DNA from: Nitrososphaeria archaeon
GTDB lineage: Archaea > Thermoproteota > Nitrososphaeria > JACIWG01
DNA length: 64,000 nucleotides
NCBI GenBank assembly: GCA_029776065.1
Contig: JARVJP010000009.1
Coordinates: forward strand, 260,514 to 324,513
Direction of reading: 5' to 3'
Shown here: one piece after another, positions 34,974 to 42,741 of the stretch
How positions within the stretch are numbered: position 1 is the first letter of the stretch
Layout: each line of letters begins with the position of its first letter
Made by a program: the position numbers and the translations under genes
The notes under the pieces: generated by a model
What the model was told of the DNA's origin: nothing
Seen by the model: only the letters and a program-made list of their open reading frames with translations
Database searches by the model: none

Positions 34974-35882
34974 ATGGGAGGATATCTAGGGCCAGACCCA
35001 AAGAGCTATCTTGACTATGCTAAAGAGGATCTTCAAGCAGCGAAATATCTCTACCATAAGGACATGTATAGATGGTCGGTCTTCTGTTTACAGCAGGCTC
35101 AAGAAAAAACTGCAAAGGCCTTGCTAATGTTGTGGCGGAACAGTGGCTTGAGAGAAGTGAAGAAGCTTGAAGAAAAGGAACTTCGAGACCAATATGGTCA
35201 TGGGTGGCATAAACAATTTATAAAAGATAGTAGAAGATTTTTTGAGTCTTTTCCGGACATCGAGTATTGGTCTGCAATTTTATCAGAGGAGGAATTATCG
35301 GACAAAGACAAGGATCATGCATATGATACTCTCCTATTCGATCTAGCATTGATAGAAATGCATTTGTCAAGTGTGAGAGCTGTATCAAGGAGTTTCAGGA
35401 TGACGAAAAAGATATTAAAAGAACGATTACTCAAAGCGTATCCACTTACCCCAGAACAAATGGCAAAAATATTCTTGGAGGCTAATATTTCCCATAGGTT
35501 TACATTGCTACTGCCTTTAACTGAATTGTCTAAGATATTACACTCACATGCATCAATGTCTAGGTATCCCAAAAATATTATTCATTATACTAAAGACAGT
35601 GAAATAGTTCTTAGAATTCCTCGCCTCTTAATGATAATAGGTTCTTGTATTGACTATGCTTCTCATCTTCAGCAGGTCGTTGGATATTATATCTCACTAG
35701 AGTCTACAGGTTATGTTAGGTTAAAAGAAAAAGAATTTGGGTTGACTATAGGATTAGGAGATAAAATTAGATTGTTTGTTGAAGACTTCTTTGAATATCT
35801 TAGACATCATCTTAATTTTAGTAATTTACGTACAAATTGGTTACAAGAAAAAAAGAAAAGAGTATTAAGATTTTTTGGCTAA
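34974..35882 (+). CDS. HEPN-domain protein
   Basis: The N-terminal 130 residues form a HEPN domain: PKSYLDYAKEDLQAAKYLYHKDMYRWSVFCLQQAQEKTAKALLMLW matches the A..DL..A..L....y.w..f..qQA.EKa.KAL pattern. The remaining 170 residues are helical and unassigned. HEPN proteins are often RNases or toxins paired with MNT nucleotidyltransferases, but the canonical RxxxxH is not evident and no MNT gene is adjacent. The start is the ATG at 34974. It overlaps a convergent small gene at its 3' end. Confidence 0.75.
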   Translation: MGGYLGPDPKSYLDYAKEDLQAAKYLYHKDMYRWSVFCLQQAQEKTAKALLMLWRNSGLREVKKLEEKELRDQYGHGWHKQFIKDSRRFFESFPDIEYWSAILSEEELSDKDKDHAYDTLLFDLALIEMHLSSVRAVSRSFRMTKKILKERLLKAYPLTPEQMAKIFLEANISHRFTLLLPLTELSKILHSHASMSRYPKNIIHYTKDSEIVLRIPRLLMIIGSCIDYASHLQQVVGYYISLESTGYVRLKEKEFGLTIGLGDKIRLFVEDFFEYLRHHLNFSNLRTNWLQEKKKRVLRFFG

Positions 35883-36068
35883 GTCATAAGCAATAGCAGT
35901 TATGGCAACACAAATAAGTATTAATTGAATTTCAATGGTTTGAAAGTTGAGAATATAGTCTTGGTAATTGTAGTCTGTTGGGATTCTAATGGTGCGTGTG
36001 GATATAATAATAGGGCCGAACAAAAGCAGGATGAGTGCTATCATTTGAAGCATCTTCCTAATTTTCAT
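35865..36068 (-). CDS. Small two-helix membrane protein
   Basis: 67 aa with hydrophobic segments MLQMIALILLLFGPIIIS and IQLILICVAITAIAYDLA separated by a polar loop. No family is recognised. It is convergent with the HEPN gene, with an 18-nt overlap at the 3' ends. Confidence 0.5.
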   Translation of the reverse strand: MKIRKMLQMIALILLLFGPIIISTRTIRIPTDYNYQDYILNFQTIEIQLILICVAITAIAYDLAKKS

Positions 36069-36237
36069 TTAGACCTATTTGTCATTCCTTGATTATTTAA
36101 GGATTAAGAAACTAGTTGATCTCTAACCTTTTTCTATTTTTGGGTTCGGCATTTGGGAGATTGCAGTAAGCTTTTATATAAATTCTTATAAATCAAAGAA
36201 TCAAGTTCAAATTGGCAGGTTCAGTAGGTGATCAATA

Positions 36238-36354
36238 ATGGAAGTCATAGCTGAATACTCTTTTAACAGAGGAAAAGAGTTTTTGGAGAAAAATCACAGG
36301 GGAAGTCACAACCAAGGTTGCAGTGTTCTCGGGGACATCTTTCATAAACTCTAA
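36238..36354 (+). pseudogene. 5' fragment of a possible restriction endonuclease
   Basis: ATG at 36238 opens MEVIAEYSFNRGKEFLEKNH, which resembles the opening of some type II restriction enzymes. From about 36297 the reading frame runs into sequence that codes on the other strand for a methylase fragment, and it stops at 36354. The abrupt switch marks a deletion joint. Identification of the enzyme type is tentative. Confidence 0.4.
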
Positions 36355-36466
36355 TGTATCATTAAATCCAAGAACAACATCGAAGCCTTCGCTAAATCGC
36401 CTATCATAGAGTATTCTCTTGCCTTCTAAGATTGCTTGAATTGGGAACTCGCTTATTGACCGTGCA
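36298..36466 (-). pseudogene. Fragment of a DNA methyltransferase
   Basis: Not in the track. The minus strand reads ISEFPIQAILEGKRILYDRRF, FDVVLGFNDTLEFMKD and ENTATLVVTSP. The last is the start of the TSPP(Y/N) catalytic motif of N4-cytosine/N6-adenine methylases, cut exactly before the second proline. Neither a start codon nor the rest of the enzyme remains. With the endonuclease-like fragment abutting it, this looks like the scar of a deleted restriction-modification pair. Confidence 0.6.
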
Positions 36467-36515
36467 CTTTTATGGCTTTAATGAATTAATATATTTAAGC
36501 ATATATCGTGGATGT

Positions 36516-36716
36516 CTAATCAAACAACATCAGATTACTTAAGGCCTTGACGATCTTTTCTCTTTCTAAATGAGCTTGATCTTGGAAAAAATCAATACAA
36601 ATATTGATCAAATCTCGGTATGGTTTATTTGATCGATCAACCAAATATTCTATGAATTCGTGTTTTAAAGCTTCTTTGGCCTCTTCAAACTTCACATCAT
36701 AGACAATAGTCTTCAA
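36516..36716 (-). CDS. Small hypothetical protein
   Basis: 66 aa from a TTG start: MKTIVYDVKFEEAKEALKHEFIEYLVDRSNKPYRDLINICIDFF. It has good helical and strand patterning and is plausibly real. No family is recognised. It overlaps the 5' part of the next plus-strand ORF remnant. Confidence 0.4.
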   Translation of the reverse strand: MKTIVYDVKFEEAKEALKHEFIEYLVDRSNKPYRDLINICIDFFQDQAHLEREKIVKALSNLMLFD

Positions 36717-36765
36717 AACATTTGCCTATGACATAAACAAAAATGCTTATGATGAAGGTAAAAGA

Positions 36766-37152
36766 ATAAAACTCAAACACTTTCTAGAAAAAGTTTCAGA
36801 ATTGCAAAGAATATTAAATTTACCAAACGAATTTGTGAATGCATTATTTTTTGACAAAAACTTTGACCCAACCTATAAGCCAAAAATATCATCAGACCCA
36901 ATTCAAATAGAAAAAATAAAATTATTAATTGACGAAATAAAACAATGCGAGAATGTATATTATGAATTTTATGAACATGCCAAATCAACAATATTAGAAA
37001 AACCCACTATTTTCATTTCAGGATGGAGATATATCCCACAATACAATTTAAATGAAAGAGAACGATATAAGGATAAAATACTAATAAAGGAATTAATTAA
37101 AAGATTAACCCAAGAAATATACAATAAGGAGGAAGAGAAAAATGTTCAGTAA
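36766..37152 (+). CDS. Hypothetical protein with uncertain 5' end
   Basis: The track begins at a TTG at 36802, but the frame upstream to about 36720 encodes FAYDINKNAYDEGKRIKLKHFLEKVSELQ, which continues the same helical pattern without any ATG, GTG or TTG. The gene is either 5'-truncated or uses another start codon. The protein is lysine- and glutamate-rich and helical, with no recognised family. It lies next to further remnants at the tRNA end of the candidate element. Confidence 0.45.
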   Translation: MKLKHFLEKVSELQRILNLPNEFVNALFFDKNFDPTYKPKISSDPIQIEKIKLLIDEIKQCENVYYEFYEHAKSTILEKPTIFISGWRYIPQYNLNERERYKDKILIKELIKRLTQEIYNKEEEKNVQ

Positions 37153-37223
37153 ATTTGAATTAGACCTTTTAAAGGGTAAAAGAAACTTTTTATATTTGTC
37201 TCTAAAAACAAAAAGAGAAAAGA

Positions 37224-37605
37224 ATGAGTAATGAAGCATCGGATGTATTTCCATACGAAATCCAACACGAAGTGGTTGTCGACTTTATACGCAAATACAC
37301 GAATAGGACTATTAAACTTGATTTTGATAAAATTGCGGAAAACCAACAAAGACGCAATTGTTCGATTCATAGACACTCTTACCAATAATATTTCAGATTA
37401 CTGTGATGGACAACATCCAAAAGATTTAAAAGTAATAGAGAAAGCTATGTTTATTGGCATTGTCACATTAAGAGCCATTGATTGTATAATAGATACTGAA
37501 GTCAATATACCTGAAATTGAACAAAAGATAAACCAACTACAGAAAAGCGTTGATTTAACGAACGAACTAACTGTTCTTAAAAATCTTAAATGCTTTGCAG
37601 AGTAG
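37224..37605 (+). pseudogene. Frameshifted hypothetical gene
   Basis: ATG at 37224 opens MSNEASDVFPYEIQHEVVV and continues plausibly to about 37340. The coding signal then moves to the frame of the track's 124-aa ORF (NKDAIVRFIDTLTNNISDYCDGQHPKDLKVI...). Neither frame alone makes a natural protein, so a one-base indel near 37340 is likely. No family is recognised. Confidence 0.5.
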
Positions 37606-37637
37606 AGGCGAGTAAGTGGTGACAAAGGAGTTACACG

Positions 37638-37782
37638 CATATAATAATTCCAAAACATCTACACGAAACCCTAAAAACCCTTTCAAAAAAACACAACATA
37701 AGCATCTCAAAAATAATCGCATTAAGTATTAATACCGATATTAATACCGCCCACTTCCCAATAAAAGACGATTATAAAGAAA
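37638..37782 (+). pseudogene. Ribbon-helix-helix-like remnant running into tRNA-Arg
   Basis: An open frame without a start codon reads HIIIPKHLHETLKTLSKKHN then ISISKIIALSI, close to an Arc/MetJ-type ribbon-helix-helix DNA-binding unit. The frame then continues through the att copy and antisense across the tRNA (GSRGFEPPTPGLEG). It is probably the broken end of an element gene at its integration boundary. Confidence 0.4.
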
Positions 37783-37798
37783 CGGGCTCGAGGGGATT
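37775..37798 (+). repeat. Right att-like copy at the tRNA-Arg 3' end
   Basis: Contains taaagaaacgggc then tcgaggggatt. It matches the left copy at 31140-31163 with two mismatches and includes the 3' terminal bases of tRNA-Arg. Confidence 0.6.
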
Positions 37799-37857
37799 CG
37801 AACCCCCGACCCCAGGCTTAGAGGGCCTGTGCTCTGTCCATGCTGAGCTACGAGCCC
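37783..37857 (-). tRNA. tRNA-Arg(TCT)
   Basis: On the minus strand, the acceptor GGGCTCG/CGAGCCC has discriminator G. The anticodon stem CAGGC/GCCTG encloses ccTCTaa. The T-arm GGGGGTTCGAATCCCC is regular. The gene is intact even though its 3' end appears to be an integration target. Confidence 0.97.
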
Positions 37858-37980
37858 TATCATTAAGCTTTACTGACAACCTTTAAATCGTTTTTCATAA
37901 AGCCAAGTTCTTTGTGCTAAGCCTTTTTCAAACTAGTTGATGGTGTTAAAAATAAAAAGTGAGGTGTGGCGCCCTGTCAC

Positions 37981-38163
37981 TTAATTTAAGCCAAGATCTG
38001 GGAATTTAGCTTTTTCTACGCCGAGTTCCTCTTGTAGTGTTCTTATCCTGTTGGCGTATTCAGTCATTTTGGCTCTATCATTTTGTACTTTAGCAATTTT
38101 GTAAGCTTTCCAAGCCTTTTTTAGGGCACCCCAAGTCTGTCCAGTTGTGAATTTCTTAGACAT
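37981..38163 (-). CDS. Conserved small archaeal protein
   Basis: A 60-aa, basic, helical protein beginning MSKKFTTGQTWGALKKAWKAYK and ending in the FPDLGLN tail. I recall very similar short proteins from Thaumarchaeota genomes, so it is probably a conserved gene, but I know no function for it. The memory cannot be verified here. It is codirectional with thiL and 69 nt upstream of its 3' end. Confidence 0.7.
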   Translation of the reverse strand: MSKKFTTGQTWGALKKAWKAYKIAKVQNDRAKMTEYANRIRTLQEELGVEKAKFPDLGLN

Positions 38164-38232
38164 ACTGTCTCGTTATACGCTTTCAAATCAATGAGATAAA
38201 AACCTTTCCATTTCATCTGTCTCATAAGGTAG

Positions 38233-39195
38233 TTATTTGAGGTGGACCCACCCTTTTTGTGGGAGAATTTCATTATTAAAGTAGACTCTACCGTTTCCCT
38301 CCATCGTTCTACCTACCTTTTTTATTGAAGTTCCTGTTTCCTCTGCTAATTTAATTATTTTTGGTACGTCTTTCAGCCTGGAAGTAAATACTATCTCATA
38401 CTCTTCTCCGCCATAAAAAGTATATGCAATCTTCTCATTTTCAACAATCTCATTGCTATTTTTTAGTGCTTCATTTATCGGTATCTCGTCTAGGAAAATA
38501 TCTACTCTACTTTTGCTAGCAATTTCATAAAGTGATATAATAAGACCATCACTGGAATCTATCGCAGCAGTCACTAACTTTCTATTGGTTAGACCAAGTC
38601 CGAAAGCTAATCTGGCCTTTGGGTAGAGCACGGCTCCGATTGCTCTTTCTGTGAGTCGAGGACTTTTTATCTGTCTAACACCATTGATAATATCTAATCC
38701 AAGTGGAGGTAGGCCAAAGTCTCCAGTGACAAAAACTACTTCGTCACTGTAGGCCCCATCTCGAGTTGTAACTTCCTTTCCCCAACCAAACATGATACAA
38801 TCCATAATTAGATCTGTAGTTTCGTTTGTGTCTCCACCAACTATTTCTATTCCATACTCGTTTTTCGCATCTTTAAGTCCATTAGCTATCTCAAAGACAT
38901 TATCTTCTGTAAAACCTCTAGGTATACCAAGAGAAATCAAAGCCCCCCACGGTTTAATACCCTTAGAAGCAAAATCACTAACGCAAGCAACTACACTTTT
39001 TCTAGCAGCTTGTCTAAGCGTCATTTTCTTAGGGATATCCGTTTTTCCAACTAACATGTCACACTTGATCGCGAATTTCTCCTTTTTCATTGCTTTCTTT
39101 GTCCAAGCGACATCATCCCCTATTTGAGAGAAAAGTTTTTTAGGCTGTCCAACAGTTTCAACAATTATCTCTATTACTTTTAGCTCATCAAGCAT
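38233..39195 (-). CDS. thiL: Thiamine-monophosphate kinase
   Basis: ATP-dependent phosphorylation of thiamine monophosphate to the diphosphate. It has the AIR-synthase-related fold. The Mg/ATP segment IGDDVAWTK and the CDMLVGKTDIP strand are near the N-terminus. GGDTNETTD follows in the middle, and DSSDGLIISLYEIASKS and FYGGEEYEIVF near the C-terminus are ThiL hallmarks. The length is 320 aa. No other thiamine gene is nearby. Confidence 0.92.
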   Translation of the reverse strand: MLDELKVIEIIVETVGQPKKLFSQIGDDVAWTKKAMKKEKFAIKCDMLVGKTDIPKKMTLRQAARKSVVACVSDFASKGIKPWGALISLGIPRGFTEDNVFEIANGLKDAKNEYGIEIVGGDTNETTDLIMDCIMFGWGKEVTTRDGAYSDEVVFVTGDFGLPPLGLDIINGVRQIKSPRLTERAIGAVLYPKARLAFGLGLTNRKLVTAAIDSSDGLIISLYEIASKSRVDIFLDEIPINEALKNSNEIVENEKIAYTFYGGEEYEIVFTSRLKDVPKIIKLAEETGTSIKKVGRTMEGNGRVYFNNEILPQKGWVHLK

Positions 39196-39357
39196 AAAAG
39201 ACCACTTCGTAAAAAACTTTCGAAATAGAATTACTGACTAGCTTCAACAATTCGTTCAACTGACACTATACTGATTCTTATAAATAAGAATTTTCTATAA
39301 AGTTGATACAAGTCTTACACTAAACTTAAATAACTTAAATCGTAAGAGGAAAAACGT

Positions 39358-39429
39358 GCCCCGGTAGCTCAGTGGTGGAGCGATTGCCTCGTAAGCAATA
39401 GGTCGCGGGTTCAATCCCCGCTCGGGGCT
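39358..39429 (+). tRNA. tRNA-Thr(CGT)
   Basis: The acceptor GCCCCGG/TCGGGGC has discriminator T. The anticodon stem ATTGC/GCAAT encloses ctCGTaa. The T-arm CGCGGGTTCAATCCCCGC is regular. There is no intron. Confidence 0.96.
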
Positions 39430-39500
39430 TTTATCTAAAAGAATCATACCCAGTTTCAAAATCTTTTTAAGATAAAGCCTCTTTTAAAGAATAGAAGGAT

Positions 39501-40328
39501 ATGATAGAGGAAAAGAAAGATCTTAGAAGGGAGTACCCAAGTGTTGTTGACTTAGCGTACACTCAATATAAGAAATTCCGTAAAGTTGATGAAATAATGA
39601 GTCGTGACGTTGTGACAGTTGGTTCAGAGGTTACGATGGAGGGTGCTGCAAAGGTAATGGGTGAAAAGCATATTGGAAGCTTGATTGTTATCAAATATAG
39701 TACCCCCATAGCAATTGTGACAGAGAGAGACCTTCTCAGCAGAGTTTTAGCTGAAGGGCGAAATCCAGCTGATGTAATAGTTGAAGAAGTTATGTCCTAC
39801 CCTCTTATCACAATATGCCCAAAAATATCCATAAAGGAAGCTGCTCAAACCATGATTAAGAATAAGGGCAGATTAGCAGTTTTTGAATGTGGAAAGCTTG
39901 TTGGGATCGTGACTGCCTCAGACCTTATAAGAAGTTTGCCTGATGTACCTGAAGCTATGATTAAGGTAGACGACTTCATGACCAAGAAGGTCATATCTTA
40001 TGATAGATCCACATTTATTTCTGATCTAGTTAAAGTAATGGGTAAAAAAAGGATAGGAAGTATCATAATAAACAAAGAAGAGAAGCCAATAGGAATTTTC
40101 ACAGAGAGAGACCTGCTTACTGCATTTCTGTCAAAGGGAAAAACGTTAGATATGCCTGTAGATAATCATTACTCAACTCCTTTAATCACAATTCCCCTTG
40201 GAACAAGTATAAACAAAGCAGCAACAATAATGGCAACAAAACATGTTAGAAGGTTACCTATTACCCAAGACGAAAAAATAATAGGGATCATCACCGCAAG
40301 AGACCTAGTTGAAGCGTACGCTAAATAA
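39501..40328 (+). CDS. Four-CBS-domain protein
   Basis: 275 aa made of two tandem Bateman modules. Each CBS unit shows the expected pattern: IMSRDVVTVGSEVTMEGAAKVM, VMSYPLITICPKISIKEAAQTM, FMTKKVISYDRSTFISDLVKVM and HYSTPLITIPLGTSINKAATIM. Repeats of the type IAIVTERDLL / IGIITARDLVEAY complete each unit. Such proteins bind adenine nucleotides or SAM and act as sensors. There is no fused effector domain, so the partner is unknown. Confidence 0.93.
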   Translation: MIEEKKDLRREYPSVVDLAYTQYKKFRKVDEIMSRDVVTVGSEVTMEGAAKVMGEKHIGSLIVIKYSTPIAIVTERDLLSRVLAEGRNPADVIVEEVMSYPLITICPKISIKEAAQTMIKNKGRLAVFECGKLVGIVTASDLIRSLPDVPEAMIKVDDFMTKKVISYDRSTFISDLVKVMGKKRIGSIIINKEEKPIGIFTERDLLTAFLSKGKTLDMPVDNHYSTPLITIPLGTSINKAATIMATKHVRRLPITQDEKIIGIITARDLVEAYAK

Positions 40329-40453
40329 TAGACATCCCATATTTTTTCTCTAGCTTATAAGGAGCCCTTATATCGAGCTATGGACTACCAACTAAAAACA
40401 CAAAATAAATAAAACCAACCAAACACAGTCCAAGGTAAACAACGCATATAATT

Positions 40454-40538
40454 GCGGGGGTTGCCAAGCCAGGTCAAAGGCGCAGGACTGAGGCTCCTGT
40501 CCCGTAGGGGTTCGTGGGTTCAAATCCCACCCCCCGCA
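40454..40538 (+). tRNA. tRNA-Leu(GAG)
   Basis: The acceptor GCGGGGG/CCCCCGC has discriminator A. The anticodon stem CAGGA/TCCTG encloses ctGAGgc. Its long variable arm is identical in part to that of tRNA-Leu(TAG) at 29.8 kb. Confidence 0.97.
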
Positions 40539-40621
40539 CTAAAACTCGAATTATCATCTAAATTCTAGGTTGTGAGCACAAAATATATAGCTATAAACTT
40601 AGATAAGATTGATCCAAAAAG

Positions 40622-41464
40622 GTGCATTGGAAAATGAAACATGACGAATCCGAGAGCCTTGATTTATGGTCATATTTCTTGGTTGCCTTTGTCTTTTCGT
40701 GGTTGTTTTGGATTCCTCAAGCCTTGGTTTCGACAGGTTTATTATCGATTCCTTCAATTTTTGCTGACTTCCTATTCAGCCCCTTTAATCCAGCTGCTTT
40801 TGGTCCGCTTGTCTCAGCCTTTGTTCTCACGTATCTAAGTGAGGGAAGAAGAGGAGTAAAGAATCTGCTGAGAAGAGGGGTAGATTATAAGTTCGATAAA
40901 AAGTGGTACTTTCCAATTTTCCTCCTCTTTCCCATCATAACTGGCAGTGCCCTTTTGTTGACAATACTTAGCGGAGAAGCTTTACCTGAACTATCTGTGT
41001 TATCTAACCCTTTATTGATTGCGATTGGCTTCGTTTACATATTCTTTCTTGGTGGACCCTTTCAGGAAGAGTGGGGTTGGAGAGGATACGCCTTGGATAG
41101 ATTGCAAGCGAAACGGAATGCGCTTGTTTCAAGTTTGGTGCTCGGGGTTCTGTGGGGAGCTTGGCATCTGCCATTATTCTTCATAGAAGGAACAATCCAG
41201 TCTCAGACACCAATCTGGGGTTTCATGATTCTTATAATCTGTGGAACAATCCTGTTCACTTGGGTATACAACAACACAGGCGGCAGCATCCTAGCCGTAA
41301 TGCTCTTCCACACGATGAACAACCTATCATTCTTTATATATCCAACGCTTGAGACCGCATTAGGTGGTCTTTACCTGTTGATCCTTAATTTGGTCTTAGT
41401 CGTAACGGTGCTGACAATATGGGGGCCTAAAACATTGACCCGTCAAACAAAACCGAAGATCTAA
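40622..41464 (+). CDS. CPBP-family intramembrane metalloprotease
   Basis: A membrane protein of 280 aa with about eight hydrophobic helices. The Abi/CAAX-type active-site motifs are present: FQEEWGWRGYAL (EExxxR), GAWHLPLFF (FxxxH-like) and MLFHTMNN. The family cleaves prenylated or other substrates in the membrane, and some members confer bacteriocin or phage immunity. A GTG start at 40622 or an ATG at 40634 are both possible. It is convergent with the padR-like gene. Confidence 0.88.
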   Translation: MHWKMKHDESESLDLWSYFLVAFVFSWLFWIPQALVSTGLLSIPSIFADFLFSPFNPAAFGPLVSAFVLTYLSEGRRGVKNLLRRGVDYKFDKKWYFPIFLLFPIITGSALLLTILSGEALPELSVLSNPLLIAIGFVYIFFLGGPFQEEWGWRGYALDRLQAKRNALVSSLVLGVLWGAWHLPLFFIEGTIQSQTPIWGFMILIICGTILFTWVYNNTGGSILAVMLFHTMNNLSFFIYPTLETALGGLYLLILNLVLVVTVLTIWGPKTLTRQTKPKI

Positions 41465-41491
41465 ATAGCAGCTTAAATCCTATATCTAAGT

Positions 41492-41851
41492 CTATGGGAC
41501 GCCTAATGTATGTGCAGTCTTTGATTTGGTGTACTCTTGGAAGATTTCCCCAAAAGCGGTGCAAAAATATCTGCAGGCTTTTTCCAACCCTTCTTTACCG
41601 TTCTCCGATAAAGTGTATTTAGTTGTTCTGCCAACTCTTTCCATTCTCACTAACCCCTTCTTTCGCAGTTCCTTTAATGCAGGGTATATTGTCCCTGCTG
41701 TTAGTCTGGTTCCCCTTCTCATCCTGAGCTCTTCGCATATTTCCTTTCCATTCATCGATCTTTTCGATAGGAGCCAAAGTATATAAAAGGACAGCATTCC
41801 CCGCATGTCACAACAGTCCGGAACCTCCGGGCAGCAGATCTCATCCCTCAT
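41492..41851 (-). CDS. PadR-family regulator with N-terminal cysteine pairs
   Basis: PadR winged helix: MLSFYILWLLSKRSMNGKEICEELRMRRGTRLTAGTIYPALKELRKKGLVRMERVGRTTKYTLSENG. Directly before it lies CCPEVPDCC, two vicinal cysteine pairs of the kind that bind As(III) or other soft metals. It is divergent from an arsenite methyltransferase gene. I infer an arsenic-responsive repressor. The start MRDEICC (41851) is preferred over the track start at 41869 because the latter overlaps the shared promoter region. Confidence 0.82.
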   Translation of the reverse strand: MRDEICCPEVPDCCDMRGMLSFYILWLLSKRSMNGKEICEELRMRRGTRLTAGTIYPALKELRKKGLVRMERVGRTTKYTLSENGKEGLEKACRYFCTAFGEIFQEYTKSKTAHTLGVP

Positions 41852-41897
41852 GGTTGTAACATTGGGCATTAGATGTATTTATATATTGACGACAATT

Positions 41898-41911
41898 ATT
41901 GGGCACCCAAT
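41898..41911. promoter_or_regulatory. Palindrome in the padR-arsM intergenic region
   Basis: ATTGGG-ca-CCCAAT is a perfect inverted repeat lying 16 nt before the arsM start and just downstream of a TATA-like tttatatatt. A half site (ATTGGGC) recurs at 41861 near the padR start. The location suits an operator for the PadR-like protein, blocking arsM transcription. Confidence 0.5.
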
Positions 41912-41927
41912 AGGAAAGGGGTGTAGT

Positions 41928-42731
41928 ATGCGAGGAAAAGACGTTAAAAAGTATGTGGCAACAAGATACAGGGAAATTGCGAAAAACGGGGGATCTTGTT
42001 GTTCATCATGTGGTTGTGGACTTTCAACTGGAGACATACCTTTGACGATGGGGTACTCCATTGAGGACTTGAGAAGTGTGCCTGATGCTTCAATCATGGG
42101 TTTGGGCTGTGGGAATCCTATTGCCTTAGCAAATTTGAAAGAGGGTGAAATCGTTTTAGATTTGGGCTCTGGGGGTGGAATTGATGTCTTTTTAGCAGCT
42201 AAGAAGGTCGGACTTACTGGAAGGGCTATTGGCATTGACATGACGGAAGAGATGATTGGTAGGGCGCAAGCTGTCGCCAGAAAATATGGTTATGGAAATG
42301 TCGAGTTTCGATTAGGTGAAATAGAAAACCTGCCAATTGAAGACGGGTCTGTTGATGTTGTCATCAGCAATTGTGTAATCAATTTGTCCCCTGAAAAGGA
42401 AAGAGTGTTTCAAGAAGCATATAGAGTATTGAAGCCAAGTGGTAGAATTGTTATCTCTGACTTGGTGGCTGATGGAAAATTGCCTGAAGAAGTTAAGGAA
42501 AGTCTTGACGCTTGGGCTGGCTGCATCGCAGGTGCGCTTGAGAAAGTTGAATATCTGAACATAATGAGAAGAGTAGGATTTCAAGATGTTAGAGTCGTTT
42601 CCGAAACTGTTTTCACTTTGGGTGTTACTAGAGAATTAAAAGGAAAAATAAAGAGTATTCAAATCGAAGCCCAAAAACCCTACCAAAGAAGTGTTTCTGA
42701 ATATTCTACAAAACAGATAGTTTACTATTAA
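41928..42731 (+). CDS. arsM: Arsenite S-adenosylmethionine methyltransferase
   Basis: Methylates As(III) with SAM. The SAM site reads [16 protein letters not shown] near residue 87. The three conserved arsenic-binding cysteines are visible in [16 protein letters not shown] and WAGCIAGAL, and an N-terminal cluster [11 protein letters not shown] is typical of ArsM. The ATG at 41928 with aaagggg upstream is the start; the track's 41 extra residues cross the operator region. The length is 267 aa. Confidence 0.93.
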   Translation: MRGKDVKKYVATRYREIAKNGGSCCSSCGCGLSTGDIPLTMGYSIEDLRSVPDASIMGLGCGNPIALANLKEGEIVLDLGSGGGIDVFLAAKKVGLTGRAIGIDMTEEMIGRAQAVARKYGYGNVEFRLGEIENLPIEDGSVDVVISNCVINLSPEKERVFQEAYRVLKPSGRIVISDLVADGKLPEEVKESLDAWAGCIAGALEKVEYLNIMRRVGFQDVRVVSETVFTLGVTRELKGKIKSIQIEAQKPYQRSVSEYSTKQIVYY

Positions 42732-42741
42732 ATCTAATTTT

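Larger units (their letters stand above)
31140..37798. mobile_element. Candidate decayed element integrated at tRNA-Arg(TCT)
   Basis: An imperfect 24-nt direct repeat (two mismatches) flanks about 6.6 kb. The right copy is the 3' end of the intact minus-strand tRNA-Arg and the left copy follows hom. Orientation is as expected for tRNA-directed integration: the tRNA 3' end faces the element and the displaced 3' fragment lies at its far end. The interior has unusually many broken ORFs and unique secreted proteins. I found no integrase, so the element is probably dead. Extent is inferred from the repeats. Confidence 0.55.
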
